Below the pieces are notes generated by a model, which was not told the DNA's origin, searched no databases, and was given only the letters and a program-made list of their open reading frames with translations. Below, piece by piece: positions 1 to 13,200 of a DNA stretch of 64,000 nt (position 1 is its first letter; each line of letters begins with the position of its first letter). Location of the stretch: contig OU612070.1 in the NCBI GenBank assembly GCA_914767715.1, positions 11,115,501 through 11,179,500 on the forward strand, given 5' to 3'. The DNA comes from Membranipora membranacea (taxonomy: Eukaryota > Bryozoa > Gymnolaemata > Cheilostomatida > Membraniporidae). Position numbers and translations under genes: made by a program.

Positions 1-171
1 AAGAATTGTTGTGTGGGTGCGACTAAAGTGCTATGTGTTCTGGAGCCTGTCGATCCCCTCCCCCCTTGCATTGAAAACTATGACTAGGAGGAAGTTAATA
101 CATGATGATGGATATGGTTTTTGGAGGACGAAATTAACACAAATCTTAATATGTGATGTTATTTATTGCAG

Positions 172-2787
172 ATTTTACTCATTCAAGCCTTATATGGTGT
201 TAGTGGAGACAGTGATATTTCCTCTTCTCAATGTATCATTGAACGGTGAGTGTGGTGTTATGCAACAGGAGAATTCACATTTTGTAACCAATAGTGCTGA
301 AGATCCTTGGTATATGTTCTACGGCCCGAACTGAGATTACATTGGCATAAGAACTTTAGCCAATTTGACCTTCTCGGCCTATTGGCTAAGATCAAAGTGT
401 CATGGCCAATGGCTGATTAGTGCCTGTATCAGTTTCTGGCAGCTTGCTGCACACTCACGATTAGGAGGTCCACCATGGCCTCACCTCTAGGATGCATTCT
501 AGTTTTCTAGGATGTATCACACTCTCAGTACGAGGACTCTGGGCAACTTGCGTCCCTCTTTAGGGGCAGCCCACCCTCGGTTTTGTCATAAACAGGGCCA
601 ATTTGACAAACAAACTGCAACGTATTTTGTATTTCCCATTTAGTTTTATCAAAGTTGGTGAGGTATCATTTGCCGCAGAGCAACTCTATATGTTGTTAAT
701 TGCTATGGACGTGCTACGATTGTTGTTATGGGTTTGGTTGAACCAACATCAGCTAAAATCTTTATTGACTGTTTGAGATTTTCCAAGATATCCTTATCTT
801 TTTGTTGTCTTATTGTCGGCATGTCGCCAAATTTTTTTCACATGAGACTACAAGGTACTCCCACATCCAGTAAATGTTATGTGGCTGTGAATTGCCCTGG
901 GTGTCTTTCATCACTATCACTCCGCTCAAAATTATCGAACATGAGCTCCTCCAATTAGACAAATCTGTTCCCAAATTGTTCTCTGAGAATGAGAAAGCGA
1001 TTTGAGAACGAGACCCCTAGCAGCTTAGGCTCACTCACTTGGTAAGGGATCAGTTAGAGATTTTGGCTGAAATCAATTGAAAGAATTCCCCTCTCCACCC
1101 CAACAGTTTTCTAGGTCAGTCTAAAACTTCAAAATGATACTAAATATGGGGAGATGATCCCATTCATTGAAGAATGTGTTTACTTATTATTTGTAGCTTG
1201 ACACAGACAGAATCTGAAGTGTTCACTAAAACAAGATATTACCCCGATCATATTGAAAGCGATCAGTATATCTCAGGCAATATTGTCTTCATCAATCAGC
1301 ATTCCCTGAAAACAACAAGTACAGACAATTCCAACTCTATAATCATAGCTGGTGATCCTCGTCGTTCAGGTGACACTACAGGACAAAGTACAAAATTTCA
1401 GTGGCCACGTGGATTCCTGCAAATAACTTCTTCTCAAATCATTATCTCTGACACTGGAAATCATTGCTTGAAACTTCTGGATCGTTCGAGCGGAATGACA
1501 AAAGTTCTCGCTGGACAATGCTCATCTGCAGGCTACTTAGATGGTGCAGCATCTCATGCAAAATTTAGCTCTCCATGGACGCTGCTTACAGATAATCAGA
1601 ACACAACCCAGCTGCTTGTTTCCGAAAACCAGAATGGCTCATTTAGAACTATTTGCCGCCACACGTGGTCAGTTGGGACTTGGTTGAGATCAGAACACTT
1701 GAATCTAGCAAGAGACTTCATCCAGGGCCCTTACAGCGGGGATCTCTACGTATCTGCAAACAATGTGGTTTATCATGTGACCTATCAAAGTCGTGAGGTC
1801 ACATTCCTAGTTGGCTCTTTTCGAGGATTACAAAATGACATTTCTGACCTAACACAGCTGATATATCCGCATGGCCTACAGTGGATAACTCAGGATTCCT
1901 TTCTAGTCGCCGACCTTGGTAATAGCAAAGTTGGCATCTGCAATTTGAACGAGATGAACTTGTCACTGATGAACACTTCACTGTCGAACTCGTCACTGGC
2001 AACGTCGTCACTGATGAATGCGTCACTGACAAACTCGTCACTGATGAATGCGTCATTGACGAACTCGTCACTAGATGACAACACCACGCAAGCGCTAACG
2101 CTGACAATACTGGATATTTGCACCAATAACATTACATGTCAAGATATCTACGAGCCAGTGTCTTTCCTTCTTACAAGTCATTCACTCTACATTGGACTGT
2201 ATGAAAAAATTCTTCTTTTTGAATGTAAGTTACAGGTAGCCTGGACAGGCTGTCAGGTGTGGGTGGGTGGTAGGAAGATTGCCCACCCAGCCCCGACAGC
2301 CTGTTCGGGCTAAGTTACAGGTCGTGGTGAACTGATAACAAATGCTCTTTTAAAAATATCCAACATGTCATCATGTCCCACCCGCACTGATGTCATGAGC
2401 ATGAAACCAATATTGTAATCTGACACTGCATGTGTGGCAGAATGGTGCAATGACAATGCTGTCGGCTGCGTAATGCAAAGTCAGATTATTTGGGGACCTG
2501 GGAGTTTGAAATGTGTCGAAGAATTAAGATGCTCACATCATTTTCTATCACTTTCTTACTGTCATCACTACCACTTCAAAATCTATATTGAATGAATTGC
2601 ACATCAAGAGGAAAATGAATGGTAGGTTCATCAGCAATGTATCAATCTGTTGTATGCTATTTTCCTTTATTTTATAGATCAGAAGTCGACAGACCCTTCC
2701 CCTTCATCTTCCGGCATAAGTGTTATACTTAGCAAGCAGTCTGTGATAGTTTCACTGATAATAAATGTATTCTTTTTTTACCGTTGA
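172..2787 (+). CDS. Secreted or surface NHL-repeat beta-propeller protein, 5' partial
   Basis: Three exons join in frame: 172-245, 1197-2224 and 2678-2787 (stop TGA 2785-2787). The phase-2 junction (CG|C) and the phase-1 junction (T|AT) keep the frame open, and splice sites are canonical (GTGAGT, GTAAGT; TTGCAG, TTGTAG, TTATAG). The first visible exon reads I-L-L-I-Q-A-L-Y-G-V-S-G, which could be the end of a signal peptide. No convincing start lies upstream in the window, so the 5' end is missing. The middle exon shows NHL blades: W-P-R-G-F, then I-I-I-S-D-T-G-N-H-C-L-K-L-L-D, then G-Y-L-D-G with A-K-F-S-S-P-W, and later Y-P-H-G-L-Q-W with V-A-D-L-G-N-S-K. Residues coded by 1957-2088 are a repeat dense in N-glycosylation sequons. 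The C-terminus is Ser/Pro-rich followed by a hydrophobic tail (S-V-I-V-S-L-I-I-N-V-F-F-F-Y-R), which suggests a GPI signal or tail anchor. NHL propellers usually bind protein or glycan partners; the partner here is unknown. Confidence 0.82.
1957..2088 (+). repeat. Coding minisatellite rich in N-glycosylation sequons
   Basis: The reading frame repeats a 15/30-nt unit coding for S-L-M-N-A-S-L-T-N-S with variants. In about 45 residues it contains N-L-S, N-T-S, N-S-S, N-A-S, N-S-S, N-A-S, N-S-S and N-T-T, that is, eight N-X-S/T sequons. The reverse strand is also open in two frames because the unit length is a multiple of three. The reverse-strand ORFs of 102 and 80 residues here are shadows. Confidence 0.85.
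2238..2311. mobile_element. Small fold-back element at a splice donor
   Basis: The ends are inverted copies (left AGCCTGGACAGGCTGTC, right reverse complement AGCCCGAACAGGCTGTC), followed by G-rich and C-rich inner arms. It is flanked by an exact 11-bp direct repeat, AAGTTACAGGT, at 2227-2237 and 2312-2322, which looks like a target-site duplication. It lies directly behind the NHL exon, and the duplicated 11 bp include most of the splice donor. Confidence 0.7.
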
Positions 2788-4294
2788 CTACATTAAACTT
2801 TTTTCATAAGTGTTTACTGTTCATACATTTGCTTTCTTGAAAATCACACTATTTCCTATGACCTTAATTGTTAAAGTCCTGTTACTGTGCACAATCTTAG
2901 GTAGTAGCAATCTGTTATCAACCACTTGACAAGGAAATGTCATTACCAGCTACCTGAGCAAAGCTTGAGCACCCGATATAAGATATAATTTCCTCGGATC
3001 CTTCTTATCTCTTGAGTAAATACTGATTAACGATATATGAGGCAATAAATGAGAACAGAAGTAATTTAACACTTGAATGGATCCAAAACATATACATGTA
3101 GTTTGGTCGACTTAAGTTTTCACTTTATATGACAATGAGTCCATTTTGGATGAATTATTGGTCAAAAACCACAAAGTTTATTTCCTTACTTTGGTTTAAA
3201 ACCAAGGAGTTACTCCTCAATATGACCTATTGATCTAACAAAAAAAACTCGGGTTGGTTAACATTACTTCAACATAGTATTAGCTGGCAAGCAATCAGTG
3301 CGAGTCCATAGATTGCAGGCTGGAGAGATTATTTCACCTAAAATCATCATATGGTACCATGGTACAAAGATAATGATAACTTGTGTATTATTTTTGTACA
3401 GTTATGTATGAGTTGTGTTCTTCCAATCAATAAAAGGATAACTCCAAGAATAAAGATTAATACATTTATGGGACTCGCTGTTAAGTTCACAAATGCGTGA
3501 TAGAAAATAATGGAATATCTATGGTTGCTATGCTCACCCTAACAACAGATAAAGAAACATCTGATAGAGTTAGTGATAGAGTTAGTGAGAGTGTAAACTT
3601 GCAAGTTCGATTTTCCATCTTATGGTGAGTTTCCATGCTCTTTTCTATATGATCATTTGTCAGACTGACATGTGTATCAAATGAAAGATGATTCATAGGC
3701 TCAATGAGAGTCTCTGGCAGCCATTGCAACTGAACTATTAATGAAAGTCAGCATACATTATTTCTTTCTTTTTCAAAACTCTCCATCCACATTTAAAGTA
3801 TCAAAAAGCTTGATTTTTGGTGCTGATATTGGATTTGGCTATCATAGCCTGTCCTGGCATTCTGAACCAAAGTCTAGTCACTGCAATAGGCTTTTTGACT
3901 TTAAAAATTTGAGATATCCTAAACAATCAATAATGTACCCAGAAGATTTGAAATGCATTTTTTCTGGAACAATACAAATTGGTTTAAATGGCACAATTTC
4001 AATCAACAGCAAGCATGTATAGTCGTATCCCACATAATTTCTGTAAACCTCCTCCTTTCACATTACACTTTATACCCATATTAGGCACATGACAACCCGG
4101 GATGTAATCAGCGGCTGTTCAAGTTCGACAATTTACTGTATTCCATCATAGACTACTCCTATGCATGTCAGACTGCCCTTTGTATAATATAGAATGCACA
4201 AATATATCCATGATTTTTCGTTGTTGCACAATATCCTATATTCCACAGAGTAGACTATTACACCTCACACTCACTGACCACTTCCTCATATAGC
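2788..4294. other. Intergenic region between the NHL gene and ANKEF1
   Basis: The stretch is AT-rich. I see no exon with coherent family similarity. A 93-codon ORF (3741-4022, plus) and an 80-codon ORF (3487-3729, minus) lack recognisable domains and clear splice context. The 3' UTR of the NHL gene must start here; an AATAAA-like hexamer overlaps the end of its CDS at 2760-2765, and another lies near 3427. The ANKEF1 promoter should lie in the last few hundred bases; I see no distinct TATA box or other motif. Confidence 0.6.
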
Positions 4295-7200
4295 ATGCCG
4301 AAGGCCAAGGAGCGCCTGGAGATCTTACAGGTTAGTGTTATCGAATCAAGTTTTCGGCCATTTCAATGATTTCTGAATGAAATATTTTGAAGTTGTTGTT
4401 GTGACATTATTCACTATTGACAGTGCGTCATCAGAATGAAAATGAGATGCTCTACAACATACCTTGACATTATGCTTTATGTGTCTGGTAGTATACTACT
4501 TGCCGAAGTGCAAAGATACAACCGACGACAAGGGATTCACAACTTTTCATCCTACAACCCCCTCAACAAACCGTCCTGTCTGCTCTACCATGACAACAAA
4601 GAATATATCTGAATATTATTTGTTATAAGATACAATCAGTATTCAGAATCCTGACCACTTCAAATCGAGGAGATGATAAAAATAAATGAAATCACTGGTT
4701 TCAAATTATTTATTTTTTTAGGTGTGTAAATTGCTTCAATGTTGCTTGGAAGAGGATTTGGAGCAGATAACAAAACTCTGTGAGAATGGAGTTCCTCTTT
4801 TAGTCAACTATAATGAGCCTGAGAATGGGGACACAGCGCTAGGGGTCGCAGGTTTGTCATTTCATCCACTATCACTCTTTATCTTTGAGCAGCTACTTCA
4901 ACCTGTCATTGACTCAGACTCTGGATTACATTAGCTTTATTTAGCATGATATTTGTGGGAATCAGTTAATTCATGATATGGATGATAAAATCTGACTGTA
5001 TTTATGAATGTTTTTCCTGTTTGCGGAACACGGCCATACAAGCAATTACTGAGGACCATTGTAATTACCCTAAAATTCTATACAAGCAATTACTGATGAT
5101 TAAGGTGATTGCCCTGTAATTCAATTTAAATGCGACTGAAACTTGTATTTAACGGAATTTTTTACATTTGATTTTATCAGCACATAAGAACAATGAGGAG
5201 CTGTTGGATCACATACTATCTCTTGGGGCTCATCCGGATGTTGTTGACTTCAAAGGAAGGGCAGCAATCATGCGTGCTGCAGAACTTGGTAATGTGGAGT
5301 GCTTTGAGAGACTTGCCTTGGCAGGAGCCAACATGAAAATAAGAGACATTCAAGGCAAAGGTGAGTTCCGAATTTGTATTATGAACGTCTCTCGGATATA
5401 AGAGGTCTCTCTCTCTCTCTCACTGATTATGGGGTTTGCTATTGCAGTTATTCTTTGGAGGAATATTTGGTGATACAACTGATTACAGAATCAAGTTTTG
5501 GCGCATGTCTGGTACAAACAATAAATTTAATCTGAGGTACACAGGCTATTAGCGACATATCTAAGTCAGTGTGCCTTGAGAGGTTCAGCTGAACTCCCTG
5601 CGAAATTCAGGCTAAAATGACATGGAGGGACTGTTGAAAACATACTCTAGTTTTTTAACCTACTAGCAAATAGCCACACCAGCTGAAAAGCTTTTTACCA
5701 GTATGTGTTACCAATTTATAGCTTTACAATATCAAAGGTAGTATACCGCCGTTTCTACCTCAGTTCAAACAGTTCTTAAAACATCAAACTATTTTGTTTG
5801 GTTTTATTATTTTTTATTTCTATCAGTTTAAATTTGGGATACTCATACTCTGAAATGCGTCTGCCTGCCTGCCCGCCCATCCAAGTACATGGTGCACTTG
5901 CTTATATTTAAGGTTATTTAGCAAGTCATTTGTAGGAAATGGTTTGAACAAAGTCTATGTAAGTCTCTGATTGTTGCGATGCGACTATGTATCTCAAGCA
6001 TAGATAGGCTCTCATGGCTAATACTCAGGCTAAAGTTTCTCAATCTTGTCATGAAACACTACACGCTGTCATATACTCACCGAAGACAGTCTACTTGCAG
6101 GCATTCTATGGTACTGTATGTCTAATACTCAGAGACATTCTCGGATACTTGACATTGCTCTTCAATATGGAGCGGATGTCAACAACAAAGCGAAAGACGG
6201 GAAACCAGCCTTTGTAGAGGCGTGTGAGAATGCAAACGAGAACGAGCAGTTCTGTTTGACTCTGCTGAAGAAAGGGGCAGAGGCAAACAGTGTGTATGAA
6301 GTCAGGGGGTTCACAGCTTTGATGGCAGCGTGTAAATCTGGTAACTCTAATGTTACAGCGGCCATTTTGGCAGCTGGTGCTGACCCCGATGCTCTGGATA
6401 AATGGCAAACACACGCGGGTCATTTTGCTGCCAAAAGTAAGTTGAGGACTCCTAAGTATTTTGGGAATGCCATTTGGATATCATCAAAATTTAGGTTGTC
6501 GGCATTGATAAAAGCTAGTCTTGGTCTAATAATATTTTGGTTTTTTCGATGATAAGTCTTTCAATCCAGCTGATAGACTTCTAAACCAGGTTACTGTTAA
6601 ATAACATTTATTCATTAATCATCAACACAAAAAAAACTGAGAGTTGTATACAATCTAGCATGAATGGTATAAGCCAACTCAATTGGCAAATTACCCTTGT
6701 ACAAAATGAAGAGTCTGTTATCCATTCACTTGAGTTTTTGTGGCATTTATTCCTGCGGTATTTTTAGTTAAAATTACTTATTCATCATGGCTCTTTTCTC
6801 TACAGTTGGCTCGCTGACGTGCTTGGCTGCTCTGGCAGCTTATGGTGCTGACTTTGATCAAGTAGACTTGAAGAATAAACTTGAGGGTAACAACGGAGGA
6901 AACACACCATTACATTACGCCTCCACAGGTCACGGAATGTGCTGTCGGTTTCTTATACAGAGAGGTGAGGCAGCCTCTGGATATTAGAAGATAAATTTCT
7001 GCTATTTTATGAATAGAGCAATTATAAAAAAAATTGATATTTGTGCTTGAGCAAAATTGTCTTGCTTTGTTCAAGTTTGGTTTCACACTATATAGTCTAA
7101 GTTTCATAGCCTTACTACCTCTGTGCCCAATTGACTATCAGTCCTTTATCTTGTAATTGGAGCTGAGTTATTACAGGTACAGCGCTACCAATTTGGTGCA

Positions 7201-10200
7201 GGCATTGATATGAATACATATATCAATGGATGCAGGTATTGGATCTAGTCTCTTAGATAAATATCATATGTTATACTTTATTCAGGTTGCAATCCTAAAC
7301 CAAAGAACAATGACGGTAACGTAGCCAAACAGATCGCAAAAGACGGTGGATTCAAAGAAGCACTCAAAGAATGTAAGAAAGGAGAGAAAACCTTTGGTAA
7401 AACCGGAAAGAATAACGAGCCATGGGCCATCAGGCTATATGATTGGTCATTTGCTAGATCTGAACCTCTCATTGAGCAATTCAAGAAGTTTGATCCTGAC
7501 GCAACGGGCCAAATAACAAAAGGTAAGAACCGACACGCTCTGGAAGATACTATGGAGCACCAAGTGCCTCATTTATTCACTAATTTTAATATAACTGTAA
7601 CAAGAGTCTTGGGGGGGGGGAGCTCATATTAGTATCATGCCAAAGATAAAGACGTGTAGAAGAATATAATTCATTGCTTCAAATACAAGTATCAAGTCTT
7701 TCTGCATAGAACATTCTCTAGGCTGAGTTAGTTAGTCAGTCTAGATTATATACTCTGCATGTATTGACTTTGTATTGGTAGATCAAACTTGCGAAAATCA
7801 ATAATCTTTTTGATATTGTATTGGAGGTCTTTGTTTTTGTAACAAAGCTTCAATCGCATGCCAATGAACTGAAACATATTCTACATTTTATTGAGCGTGA
7901 TCAATTTCAAATTGGTTTATGGGTTTATAAATGTCATGTAATACTTGACTTGATTTAGCTACAGACTATAGTCTATTTGGTGCATGGAAACAGCTTAGCA
8001 GCAGCTAAAGACATTCTTATAAGTTTTGATTGAAAATCTGGTGCCATGACCATGAAGTGAATGATGTTAGTTTATGACTCTTGCAGTCAAATATTATCAA
8101 GGGGGTTTTTCGCTAACAGCTTAATTACCTTCAATTTTTAATATATTTCAGAGGACTTCCAGGAGGTATTACAAAGTATGGCTGCGCCCTTACCCGAAGA
8201 TGACACAAAGAAATTATTGATGGCACACGAAAAGGCCGCAAAAGACAATGCTATCGATTTTGGCGAGTTCCTCAGTGGCAAGAAATATGTCAACAAGCTC
8301 TACCTCATGTCTTCATTTGATGGTAAAAAGAAAAAGAAGAAGGGAGGCAAGGGAGGTAAGAATGAACAACTGATTTTTAATATTTTGGATAAACACAATT
8401 TCTAATTTTATAGAAGGATCCTCTTACTAAAGATGTAATTAATCCTTGAAACTAGTATACATCCCACAAGCGTGACCTCCAAAAAATGTGCAGCAAATTG
8501 CCATTAATTGAACAAGGCACAAATCAGTCTTTGGCAGTGACACTTAGATCTTAACCAATAGGGCTATATGAGATTAGGATAAATTGCAAAGTTTGACGGA
8601 AAGAGATGTAGAATAGTGGGTTGCGATGTAGGCACTCTTGACTACATTTTCTGATACATAAGGTTAAAATAGCATGAGTGTTGAAGTGTTTTTGTGCCCC
8701 AGTGTTCTGGTAGCCATGAACAGGTGATAGTGGAGAGCCCAAAATGTCTTTGTACATCATTTCATGGCTCAATCATTTACATGTTTAGTCAAGGTATAAC
8801 ATCTTCACCTCAATGCTTGGACTCATGACATGGGTGATTTATCAACCCAAAATTCATCATATTTGAATTTTGAGTTAATTCTGTCTCTATCACATCACCA
8901 GGTCGTAAAAGAACGAAAGTTCAATTAGATCGTGAAAGGCTCATAGCTGCATTAGAAGCCAGTAAGAACACAATATGTCTACTATTTGAAGAGATCTCAA
9001 AACTATAGTTTTTGACATGAATTTTTAAAATCTCTTTTTCTCATATAATTATTGATAATTTGTTGACTAACATTCTCCGACAAACGTTGGCAAGGTACAA
9101 AAAATAGGGAAGTGGAAATAGCCTGAAATTTACTAACATTTGTACCAAATCTTGCACCTCTGACCCTCAACACCTCTCCATGTTTACCCTTGTTGATTTG
9201 ACCTAATTCATGTAACGATTTCACATAATATATAATTTATCATGGAATAGATGGGATGGCCGGTAAGCAAAGGCTCTGAGTATTGCAATATTCACAAAAT
9301 CAAAAGCTCAACATCACAATGCTGTGTGTTACATCTTCAAACCTGCGATGAAATCTTTGTTTTCCACAGTGTTGCCAAAGCAAAGCAACACACTCATTTT
9401 CTCTTCTAAGCACTGAATTCCTTTATTATTTGAGTGCTGATATGCGAATGACTTCATCAAGGGTATATATTTTTCTGGATCAAATGAAATTTCATGTAAA
9501 GCAACCTGACAGCGGAATTCGCAATTATATGAATATTTGAAAGCTTGCAAACATGATAATGTATCACCTCCGCCTGTTGTCTTCTGTATTGGCTGTGATG
9601 TTGTATAAAGCATTTTATGTAGATTCCAGTGCACGGTGATATCCGTTAAATGTAATGAAAATACAGATGGTGCCGCCGAAAACCAGCTCTTGGCTGAGCT
9701 GAAATGCCGATAGAAATATCTCACATTATATATAAAATATAATTATATCTTTAAAAAATTGTATATATATTTACATATAAATTCTTTTGATTCATGTAGG
9801 CAAGAAGAAAAAAGGTAAAACAAAAGTGCCGTTGCCGATAGCGACGAGAGAAGAAGGAGCGCGTACAGAGGGAGGTAACCCCCCAGAGGAGTTTGTACCT
9901 CGACACATACACTTCACAGACAATACAAGATTTGATAGAGATCTCCCACCTACACATCCACTACAAGATGATTCCGCATGGTATGAAATTTCTCTATGTA
10001 CAAACAAACAACATATCTTTGTCTATGGATTTCTCTCTATGAGCTATATGCTTTTTTTGTCTAGCTTTGGAAAAGTGAGTGGGAATTTTTCTGTGATATT
10101 TCTTCTTAGTCTGTCTAGTCACAAACTGCCACTGTTGTGTACACTATGCAGGGAGCTGTGAAGAAATATTATTAGAGAGTATCAAATCTTTGTGCTTTAG

Positions 10201-13200
10201 ACATGTTTCTTTGAGTTATGTGAAATTTTCAACATTTGTGCAACTGCTACTGGTAAATCAGTGATAGTACGCAAAGATCTTCTCTGCCCTCTGCTGGTAA
10301 AAAGCGTTATCTCATATTTTGATAATTTCAACTCAATTAAACTAATCCCTTATTTAAATGAAAACTAATTATCCAACAATGTTCTTCTTTTGGAAATTAA
10401 ATAAAGGATTAGTGACTTGACATAATGGGATAATGTAAACTAATTAATAATTGTTTACTCTCAAGGAAATTTAATCTAAAGTTGGATACCTCTGAATTAA
10501 CAAAATATGAGATAACGCTTTTTACCAGCAGTGGGCAGTTCTGACATACCATGTTAGGCTGGATGCCTTCAAGTCTTTTGTGTCTTTTCAACAAGTTTAT
10601 TCTTTTTTTCTCACATTTTAGGTATCTAAAACATCCAGATAGGACATTTGTAAATATGAACGAAGCTGCCAAGTTTGGAGATTTCGATACTCTGAAATCT
10701 TCATTGGAGAAGGGAGTTCCGGTAGATGTCAGAGATAAATACTACAAGACACCTCTCATGACAGCCTGCTCACAAGGAAACTTCAGAGTGGCTTCATATC
10801 TTTTAGAAAATGGGTTCGTGACTAACAGCTCATATTACAACCACCTGTATGCAATTCATTGAAGAAATTTTGCAAATTATAGGAATTGTCTTCACCTTGA
10901 TGTTGAAAGGACAACTACCCCTCTCCCAAAGCCAATTTATTTATACATAATAGTAAAACTTACAATGATAATTCCCTATACCATCCACTTTCTAAACATC
11001 ATCCAGATGCAGATTTCCATTTACCAGTTGCATAGATTGGTCTCTAAACCATCATGTTGTTGCGTTACGGGAGATAGCTTGTCTCCAGAAGCTTTCATGA
11101 ATAGAGGGAAACACATCAAGACTTGCTAACAAAGCAATGTCTCTGCTGCGATAAGGTTGTTGCTCACCATTTTGTTTTTATTCAATTGTACAATATTGAT
11201 TCTTGTCTAGTGCTGAAATAAACGCCAGAGATAACTTCAAGTGGACGCCTCTCCATCACGCCTGCCATGCTGGTCAGTTAGATGTGGTGGAACTTCTGAT
11301 CCGACACGGAGCGGAGATGGATGCTCCTGCTATGAGCGGAGGTACACCACTCATCAGAGCTATCGAGACTTCTAGTATAGATGTAGTCGCTTATCTCATA
11401 GAAAAGGGAGCAAAACTTCAAATAGAAAATAAAAAAGGTACGGAAATGGAAGCCCGGCAACAAAAAATCACAGACTCTAAGGTTGTAGTTTGTAAAGTTG
11501 TATACTTGTCACTGTGGTGGCTGAAAAAAGTGGCTTGTGGTGACATAATAAAGCTGAGAAAAAAACATGGACGCTTGATTGATTGATTCAATAGAGGAGC
11601 TATAGTTTCACAAAGTAAACTGAAAACTAATAATATTCTAGATTTGATTGGATTACTGTAAAATGGTGTAGATGACTTTTAACCTCACACAATATTAGAT
11701 GAAAGCTTAAAAATAAAAAGAAAGCTTTGAGATAGAAGTTTGCTTAGGCATGCAACAAGAAGAAATTTGGTTACTTTTCCTAACTAAGCAAAATCCAATC
11801 TCTGTTGTCTCCATGACTAAACTGATTTATGACGACCACTCATTTAACACCATAAAATTGTGTAATTCTCTCCCTTCCTCTCAGGTCACACCCCTATGGA
11901 CATCGCAGGTGCTTATGCAGACCCACGAGTGTATCAAATAGTCAAGGCAAAGTGGGACACTCTACCTAATCAAGGAGATAAGAAGAAGGGTGGTAAAGGA
12001 AAGGGATCTCCTAAGGCTAAGAGGCCAACCACAAGCGGATCAGGGGTGGGTACCTTCTTTTCCAGCATATTTATACAGAGTAAACATTTTTATTGTGATG
12101 GTTGATGCTCAAACTGTGCAGTATTTCAGACAACTTGTAGAATCCTTTTTACAGTCAAAAAGTTATTTTCAAATACTTGTGATATGTTTGTGCCTTACAA
12201 TTGCTCTGCATTTGTGTTTGAAAAGTTAATATGTTATACCTCAATGTTTGGTGTTTGTGTTGCCTTGTTAATATTCCTTTCTTGTTTGACCATGGACGGT
12301 CACATATGAGACAGTTTGATCATATACCCAGTATCATAGAAAACGGTGCCACTTCCACAGTTATCAATTACTAAAACTTGATGTTTTGTGTTATTATTTC
12401 AGTGAAAATTTAAACTTGTATGGCGTATCAGCCAATTTAACTACAATATGTAAGTGCTCGTTTGAAATGTGTGGGAATTATCTCCTCGCCAAAGTTGGCT
12501 AGAAGTGGCATCGTTTTCTACTGCTAGCACACTACTAGCTGGCTTTGTGTGGGAAGATATACCTAGAGTGTGTGATTTTAAAATCCTCGCTTTAACCAAT
12601 TAGCTAGATTTAGAAGCACAAAATGTAAATGTGTAAACCACAGTCTAATGATATAGTGTTGTCCGTACGAATTAAAAGTTTTTGTAATTGCCAGAGGACT
12701 TGCAATATATAAGCACAACAATAAAGTCACGTCCAGGAATTATAAATGTTGGACGTGACATACTATGCCTTGTCATGCGGCCATGTTTTTTGTTTTTTTT
12801 TTGGTTTTGGGAGAACCAAAGACCGTGGCTACATGACAAGGCTAGGGCATACTATCCACTCAGATTGTAGTTTGCACATCTCATGTTTGAAATTTTGTCG
12901 TCAGAACACCATTTTATAATGCTGTGTTGTTTTAATCAGGAAGAGACTAATTCAGGTCAGCCTGGAACTTCCATGTCTCAAAATCCACAGGGGGAGCAGG
13001 CTCCCCTTCAGCCTACACCGCCCCCTCCAAGGGTAAACACCAAGATAGTTCTTAGTCTTTAGACTGATTCTTCAATTTGGTAGACACACTATTTCTCACA
13101 CTGATTTTTATTTTGATTGCCCCATTTCCTTTTACTTTGTTTCATGCAAAACTGTTTATGAGTTTCACATATATTTTACTTTGCAAGTACAACGATATTT

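Noticed and set aside
1799-2132. Two minus-strand ORFs under the NHL exon
   Set aside because: They are shadows created by the in-frame tandem repeat on the plus strand.
3741-4022. 93-codon plus-strand ORF between the NHL gene and ANKEF1
   Set aside because: No domain, no clear acceptor in phase with either gene, and AT-rich composition like the surrounding intergenic DNA.
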